From NCBI GenBank assembly GCA_045222555.1, contig JBGUYY010000029.1:248001-312000 (forward strand): a stretch of 64,000 nucleotides of DNA, written 5' to 3'. Below, in pieces: positions 58,721 through 64,000 of the stretch. Positions within the stretch are counted from its first letter, which is position 1. Each line of letters opens with the position of its first letter. This DNA is from UBA1756 sp045222555. GTDB taxonomy: Bacteria > Bacteroidota > Bacteroidia > Bacteroidales > WCHB1-69. Made by a program: the position numbers and the translations under genes. Below the pieces are notes generated by a model. That model was not told where the DNA came from and made no database searches. It saw only the letters and a list, made by a program, of their open reading frames with translations.

Positions 58721-60277
58721 ATGATTCTCACCACTAACCAAATACGAGAGAGCGAACGCCAGACGATGGCCACCGAACCCATCGCCTCCATGGACCTGAT
58801 GGAACGGGCGGGCACACGCTTCGTGGAGCACCTCACAGAAACCCTGAACTTGAATAGCTTCCGCGGTATCTGCGTCTTCTGCGGTCCCGGCAACAACGGC
58901 GGCGACGGCCTCGTCATCGCACGCCTGCTGGCCCAAAAGTCTCTCGAGGTTTTCGTCATCGACTGCTCTTTCGACAAAAAACGCACCGAAGAGTTCACAA
59001 CCAATCTGCAGCGTTTCCAACAGCTGAATATCCCTAATACCCACCTTGCGCCTTTCGATGAAACCACTCTGCAACAGCACGATTTCAACGATACTCTCTG
59101 TATCGACGCGCTGTTCGGCATCGGTCTCAGCCGACCCGTGGAAGGAAGATTCCGTGATACCATCCGCTTTATCAATCTATATTTCAACGAAATAATCGCT
59201 GTGGATGTACCCAGCGGTTTCTTCTGCGACGAGCATACCCCCTGCACGGCACCGCATGTTAGGGCGACCCGCACCTTCACCTTCCAATTCATGAAATGGG
59301 AGTTCCTGCTGCCCGCCAACCGCAGCAGCGTGGGAGAGGTGAGCGTGCTGGATATCGGACTGCAACTCCCTACTGAACTGAAAGATATAGACATCCTGAA
59401 CGAAGAAGCCGTACAAGTGTGTACCGCCGACATGGTAAAACTGATGATGAGTGTCACCCCCAACGAAAAGTTCTCCAACAAAGGCACTTTCGGTCACGCC
59501 TTGCTGATAGCCGGCTCCCTGAAGATGCCCGGCGCGGCGATTCTCAGCGCGACGGCGGCTTTGCGGGGCGGCTGCGGAAAACTTACGGTACACTCCACCC
59601 GCAATGTCACCACGGCACTACCCACCGTACTGCCCGAAGCCATCCTCGACCCCGACCCGTGCGAAGAGTGCGTGTCGGCATGCTACTGGGAGGAGATGAG
59701 CGGACTGAACGCCATCGCCATCGGTCCCGGCATCGGACAGTCGCCGAAGAGCGAAGCCCTGCTCAAGTCGCTGCTGGCAGAGGTACGCTCCCCTCTCCTC
59801 TTCGATGCAGACGCGCTCAACCTTTTAGCCCACAACAAAACCCTCCTCACCGACCTCCCACCCCGTTCCGTACTCACACCTCATGTGAAGGAGTTTGAGC
59901 GGCTGGCGGGAAAGTGCGACAGTCAAACCGAAAGGATGATACGGCTGAAACAGTGGGTGATACGCCATCAGGTGACGGTCATCCTGAAGGGCCACAACAG
60001 CGTGGTGGCAGTACCCGATGAGAAGTTCGGCTGTCGGATGGTCATCATCCCCACCGGCAACGCAGGCATGGCTACCGCAGGCAGCGGCGACGTGCTGACC
60101 GGTCTGCTGCTCGGACTGATGGCCCGCACCCAACTGCCCGAAGTTTCGGCCATCGTGGCGGCCTACCTGCACGGACTGGCCGGCGACCTCGCCTTGGAGA
60201 ACGAGTCTGAGGAAAGTCTCATCGCCTCCGACATCTGCCACAACATCGGAAAAGCCTTCAAAAAAGTAAGAGGTTAG
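58721..60277 (+). CDS. nnrD: Bifunctional NAD(P)H-hydrate epimerase / ADP-dependent dehydratase
   Basis: A 518-residue fusion of two enzymes that repair damaged hydrated NAD(P)H. Residues 1-215 are the epimerase (NnrE/AIBP): CVFCGPGNNGGDGLVIARLL and DALFGIGLSRPVEGRF. The C-terminal 280 residues are the ADP/ATP-dependent dehydratase (NnrD/CARKD) with GPGIGQSPKS and the catalytic ATAGSGDVLTGLLLGLMA. The fused form and length equal the E. coli YjeF-type protein. It overlaps the convergent OmpA gene by 4 bases. Confidence 0.96.
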   Translation: MILTTNQIRESERQTMATEPIASMDLMERAGTRFVEHLTETLNLNSFRGICVFCGPGNNGGDGLVIARLLAQKSLEVFVIDCSFDKKRTEEFTTNLQRFQQLNIPNTHLAPFDETTLQQHDFNDTLCIDALFGIGLSRPVEGRFRDTIRFINLYFNEIIAVDVPSGFFCDEHTPCTAPHVRATRTFTFQFMKWEFLLPANRSSVGEVSVLDIGLQLPTELKDIDILNEEAVQVCTADMVKLMMSVTPNEKFSNKGTFGHALLIAGSLKMPGAAILSATAALRGGCGKLTVHSTRNVTTALPTVLPEAILDPDPCEECVSACYWEEMSGLNAIAIGPGIGQSPKSEALLKSLLAEVRSPLLFDADALNLLAHNKTLLTDLPPRSVLTPHVKEFERLAGKCDSQTERMIRLKQWVIRHQVTVILKGHNSVVAVPDEKFGCRMVIIPTGNAGMATAGSGDVLTGLLLGLMARTQLPEVSAIVAAYLHGLAGDLALENESEESLIASDICHNIGKAFKKVRG

Positions 60278-61914
60278 CGCGGCTCCACCTCGTATCGGGT
60301 AACCTGAATTTTGCGTTCCAACGAAGCGGAAATGCTATACACCGAGTTGCGTTTGTCGTTGGGATTGTCGCTGACCTCCTTGGCAGCCATTGACGAGCCC
60401 TCCGGTTCACTAATGATCACGAGGCGGTTTCGTGCCGTGCCGGACAAGTAGGGCAAAAAGATTCCCTGTTTATATTCTTTTAAATAATTAATGAAAGAAG
60501 AAATACGCCGCGACGAGAGCGCATAATTGTATTCTGCTTTGTGTAAAGGACTTGCGAAACCGCAAACCGTGATGGTGACGCTATTCCCAGCCGCCAAATC
60601 CGTCAGCAACAGCTGCGAAAACTCCTCCAATTTGCGGAAACCATTCTCCACCGAATCAGTGAAAAAACGCTCAATACGCTGCTGGGCTACCTGCACAGCA
60701 TCCCCCTTTAAACCGCGGGAATACTCGGTCTTGTAGATATCCTTCATCGCGATATAGTCGGCGAGAGTGCTGCGATAATTGCGGGTAGTGGTGGTTTTTG
60801 TAGTACGCGGATCAGGCTCATCATTATGAAAATAGAGCGTTATGGGCAACAACATCGTCACCTTTTCCACCACAGAAACCGTATCGGAAACAATGGTATC
60901 TTCTTTATTTTCAGTAACTTCAATCTCCTTCCATTGATAATGATAAAGATCAGTGCAGCAAGTGTCGGCATCGTCTTCCGGATTTTTCGGACGATTGGAA
61001 GCAAAATAGCCGCCATTATCATGCTTATTCACCGTAAAATAAATGTCGTTGGCAGTGGAATTGATGGGGACACCGATATTAGCGGGCGCAGTCCATTTCG
61101 ACAAAGCCCCTTCGGTATAAAAAACATCGTAACCTCCTATGGTCAAATGCGTTCCATCAGAACTGAAATAGAGTCTTCCACTATTTTTATCATAAAAGGG
61201 CGTGATTTCATTGTCGGGCGTATTGACCATGCTGCCTGCATTGATGGGATCATCAAAATGGTTATTTTTATAGATGGAATACCAGATGTCGAGTTCGCCG
61301 TAGCCGCGCGGACGGTCGGAAACAAAATAGAGCACGCTGTAGTCGCCCGCATCCACCCAATTCGGCTGGGTGGTGGTAGTGCCGGGCAGGTTGATGCGGC
61401 GGTTGAGCTGCTGAGGCTTGTTCCAATGTCCTGCCTTCCAGTCGCTGCGCCAAAGCGAGCACTGGAGCTTTTTACCCGAATCGCGCAAACAACGGGCAAA
61501 AATCATCAAAGTTCTATCATCATTAAAAGTAACTCCACAATTATAATATTTGTTATCGTTGACCAATGGTGAAACCGATACTGGCTTTGAAAAGCCGCCC
61601 ACCGTGAGCTGGCTGCGATAGATGCGGGTGGTCCAGAACTGCTCAAAGATTTCGCCATAATCATCCTCACTTTCAGGACGAAGAGAGGAGAAAAAGAAAG
61701 AAGAATCGGGGAACAGCACGCCATTATACTCCGAGAACTGCGTATTGATGACATCCGACACCTCCTCCACCTCCACGGGAATGGTATCTTGTTGAATATA
61801 AGAAATTTGGCGTTTCCGTTCTTCATCATCCAGCACCTGTTGCGCGAAAAGGATGGTTTGAAAAACCATCATCACACATAAAATCAGCCATTTACACCAT
61901 TTTCTCATCATCAT
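60274..61914 (-). CDS. OmpA-family protein with PD40 propeller repeats, PorP-linked
   Basis: A 546-residue exported protein. Signal to about residue 25 (MMVFQTILFAQQ). Residues 80-330 carry PD40/WD40-like beta-propeller repeats (YFVSDRPRGYGELDIWYS, PFYDKNSGRLYFSSDG, GYFASNRP). The C-terminal 130 residues resemble the OmpA peptidoglycan-binding domain (VTVCGFASPLHKAEYNYALSSRR type), linked to the peptidoglycan layer. In Bacteroidota such proteins pair with PorP/SprF in type IX secretion (PorE-like). It starts 5 bases after the porP stop, so they form one unit. Confidence 0.85.
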   Translation of the reverse strand: MMMRKWCKWLILCVMMVFQTILFAQQVLDDEERKRQISYIQQDTIPVEVEEVSDVINTQFSEYNGVLFPDSSFFFSSLRPESEDDYGEIFEQFWTTRIYRSQLTVGGFSKPVSVSPLVNDNKYYNCGVTFNDDRTLMIFARCLRDSGKKLQCSLWRSDWKAGHWNKPQQLNRRINLPGTTTTQPNWVDAGDYSVLYFVSDRPRGYGELDIWYSIYKNNHFDDPINAGSMVNTPDNEITPFYDKNSGRLYFSSDGTHLTIGGYDVFYTEGALSKWTAPANIGVPINSTANDIYFTVNKHDNGGYFASNRPKNPEDDADTCCTDLYHYQWKEIEVTENKEDTIVSDTVSVVEKVTMLLPITLYFHNDEPDPRTTKTTTTRNYRSTLADYIAMKDIYKTEYSRGLKGDAVQVAQQRIERFFTDSVENGFRKLEEFSQLLLTDLAAGNSVTITVCGFASPLHKAEYNYALSSRRISSFINYLKEYKQGIFLPYLSGTARNRLVIISEPEGSSMAAKEVSDNPNDKRNSVYSISASLERKIQVTRYEVEPR

Positions 61915-61919
61915 TTCAT

Positions 61920-62927
61920 TTACATCACATCATACGGACAAGAAAGAATGGCCTTGCTTCTTTTTTCGCGAGCCCTTTTAAATATATAGTATAACGACAC
62001 CTCGAAGCCGCCTCGCGCGTGACTGGCCACCGTCAGTGAGGAGAAGTTGAGGTCGTAGCTCAGGCCGAGGCGGAGGTTTTCCCACTGCACTACCCCACAG
62101 ATAACGAGAGCGTCGGCCCAGCGGTAATAAACGCCGCCACCGGCTGCAAAACGATTGCTTTTGGGATTTTTGAAGTATTCATACTCCAAGAGGGTGCCGA
62201 AAATGATTTCCCGATAGCGGTGCTGAAAGCTCGCCATTGCCGAAGGCGACAGCACCAACTGCTTGGCCACCGGGATATGGGTGGCCACATACGCCGTGTA
62301 CTTACGGTGCAGCACACTCTTGCCACGATTCAACGTAGTATTCGGCTCCGTGAGGTGACTCACACTCATCCCCACGCTGTAACTGCTTCGCTTGTTGGGT
62401 GTCAGTGTCCATGCGGCACCGACACCGCAGTCAAAAAAACAGTACTTTTCCTTTTCAAAGGATTCCGTAATGGGATTATCGGGATTATACGCCCCGCCCT
62501 GAAACTGCTCATCGAACGAGAGGGCGGCGTAGTCGATGGCGCGCTGGTCAAAGCCGCAGAAAAAGCCTACGGAAATCTTGTTGCGGTTGGCCCTATCCAG
62601 CGACTTGGTGAAACCCACCGACAGGTTGCCTTGAAAAGAGCGATACTTGGAGTCGCCGGCACGGTCGGCATTGATCTGCGCCCCCACGCCGAGGAGAAAC
62701 CTGCGGGCATTACTTTTCACCACAGGAGCATCAAAAGAGCCGGAAAAAGAGATGTAGGGCTTGGTTACCGACAGCCACTGAGTCTTCTGGTTCACTCCCA
62801 CACGGAAAAGTCCGTCGATGGCGCCCACATTGGCAGGATTAAGGTACAAGGGATTAGCTTCCCACTGCGAATAGTGGATATCCTGAGCAAAAGAAGGCAG
62901 CAGCGATGCGATAAACACCGCCACCAT
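61920..62927 (-). CDS. porP: PorP/SprF-family type IX secretion outer-membrane protein
   Basis: A 335-residue PorP/SprF: signal MVAVFIASLLPSFAQ, then QDIHYSQWEANPLYLNPANVG, the family hallmark, and beta-barrel strands (FSGSFDAPVVKSN, LLGVGAQINADRAGD, GNLSVGFTK, SVGMSVSHL) to the aromatic C-terminus. It sits in the outer membrane and works with the type IX machinery. The frame has no stop between it and the preceding rarA, so ATG 62927 is chosen as an internal start because a signal peptide begins there; a rarA-porP fusion protein is the alternative. Confidence 0.88.
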   Translation of the reverse strand: MVAVFIASLLPSFAQDIHYSQWEANPLYLNPANVGAIDGLFRVGVNQKTQWLSVTKPYISFSGSFDAPVVKSNARRFLLGVGAQINADRAGDSKYRSFQGNLSVGFTKSLDRANRNKISVGFFCGFDQRAIDYAALSFDEQFQGGAYNPDNPITESFEKEKYCFFDCGVGAAWTLTPNKRSSYSVGMSVSHLTEPNTTLNRGKSVLHRKYTAYVATHIPVAKQLVLSPSAMASFQHRYREIIFGTLLEYEYFKNPKSNRFAAGGGVYYRWADALVICGVVQWENLRLGLSYDLNFSSLTVASHARGGFEVSLYYIFKRAREKRSKAILSCPYDVM

Positions 62928-64000
62928 CAGCACATAGCGGTACTTGTCGCGCCAGCAGTTGCGCAGATAGCGACGCAGCTCGTTCTCACGGGCATTGTTC
63001 TGCGGCTCGTAGAACTTCTTGCCGCTGATAGACTCTGGTAGATACTCCTGATTAACGAAATTCTGCTCATAATCATGCGCATACTGATACCCCTTGTGGT
63101 AACCCAAGTCCTTCATCAGCTCAGTAGGCGCGTTGCGAAGATGGAACGGCACAGGCAGGTCGCCAGTTTTTTTCACCCAGCTCAAAGCCTCATCAATAGC
63201 CAGATAGGAGGCGTTGCTTTTGGGTGATGAAGCAAGATAGACAGCAGTTTGTGAAAGAATGATGCGCGCTTCCGGCATCCCGATATGGTGCACCGCCTGG
63301 AAGCAGTTATTGGCCAGCAGCAGCGCGTTGGGGTTGGCATTGCCGATATCCTCTGAAGCAAGAATAATCATTCTTCGGGCGATGAAGAGCGGGTCCTCCC
63401 CTGCCGCCAGCATACGGGCCAGCCAATAGACCGCCGCATTGGGATCGCTGCCCCGCATCGACTTGATAAAAGCGGAAATCACATCATAATGGGTGTCGCC
63501 TTTTTTATCATAGATGGCCAGATTTTTCTGTATCACCTTCTGCACCATGGCATTATCAACCACAAGATGAGTGGTACCTTGAGAAGCTGTATTAACCACT
63601 AACTCTATGGCATTCAATAATTTGCGAGCATCACCACCTGAAACACGCAGCAATGCCTCATTCTCCTTTATCTCTATTTTTATGCCTTGTTCTTTTTCAT
63701 AAAAAAGAAGAGCAGAGTTGATAATCTTCTCCAAATCAGCCCGTTTCAGACTTTCCAACACATACACTTGACAGCGGGAGAGCAATGGTGAGATCACTTC
63801 AAAAGAAGGATTCTCGGTGGTGGCACCTATCAGCGTGACCACCCCTTGTTCCACGGCTCCCAGCAGCGAGTCCTGCTGAGATTTGGAAAAACGGTGGATT
63901 TCATCGATGAACAGGATGGAAGTACCTTCCGTCTTGCGGGCCTGCTCAATCACTTCGCGAACCTCCTTCACGCCAGAGCTGATAGCACTGAGCATGAAAA
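62928..64000 (-). CDS. rarA: RarA/MgsA replication-associated AAA ATPase, partial, no stop before porP
   Basis: The C-terminal 350 or more residues of RarA; its Walker A and start are beyond the right edge. Visible: SGVKEVREVIE, Walker B SILFIDEIHRFSKSQQD, sensor IGATTENPSFEV, the Arg-finger LSRCQVYVLE, and the C-terminal RarA domain (SDPNAAVYWLARMLAAGEDP, ASEDIGNANPNALLLA, HLRNAPTELMKDLGYH). RarA acts at stalled replication forks. It ends in natural family sequence ARENELRRYLRNCWRDKY near 62940, but there is no stop codon; the frame runs directly into the porP signal peptide. Confidence 0.9.

Overview
The window looks like a chromosomal piece of a member of the Bacteroidota, most likely Bacteroidales. 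The evidence is the repeated promoter core TAnnTTTG ahead of many genes on both strands, general lack of strong ribosome binding sites, a type IX secretion PorP protein, Na+-translocating NADH:quinone reductase subunits, a TonB/ExbB/ExbD set, a DUF4476 protein and many short MKK-type secreted or lipoprotein precursors. The species cannot be named from the sequence.

Layout. Positions 1 to about 8950 are AT-rich by eye and hold a defence-type island: the end of an AAA ATPase with a small nuclease-like partner; a 214-base highly structured element; a CcrM/HinfI-type adenine methylase with a restriction enzyme cut short by an in-frame amber codon; a decayed gene fragment; and a compact four-gene minus-strand operon. 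That operon encodes a PHP-SMC ATPase of the TrlF type, a small four-repeat (beta-flower-like) protein, an unrecognised 201-residue protein and a class III nucleotidyl-cyclase-like protein. I consider it the best candidate for a little-described biological system here.

From about 8990 to 13000 the content is mixed: a WbuC-type cupin, a DUF4143 ATPase, a gene remnant with its own terminator, and a two-helix ion-channel-like membrane protein without the usual K+ filter. From 13 kb to the end the window is mostly housekeeping: groES-groEL, cutC, a His-rich G3E GTPase, a transglutaminase-like secreted protein, an orphan D12 adenine methylase, meaB, serS, a MATE transporter, a VanX-like dipeptidase, rluB, infC-rpmI-rplT (infC apparently starting at ATC), a heptose-phosphatase/acyltransferase envelope cluster, gapA, atpD-atpC without the rest of the ATP synthase, pcm, ribE, a short UvrA paralogue, nqrA-nqrB without nqrCDEF, ksgA, rpsA, tonB-exbD-exbB, ftsK, and a fused nnrE/nnrD. 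The right end is an OmpA/PD40 protein next to porP, which reads in frame, with no stop, out of the preceding rarA.

Several coding starts were moved downstream because the longest open frame would begin inside the TAnnTTTG promoter. No tRNA, rRNA, CRISPR array, or complete insertion sequence was seen.
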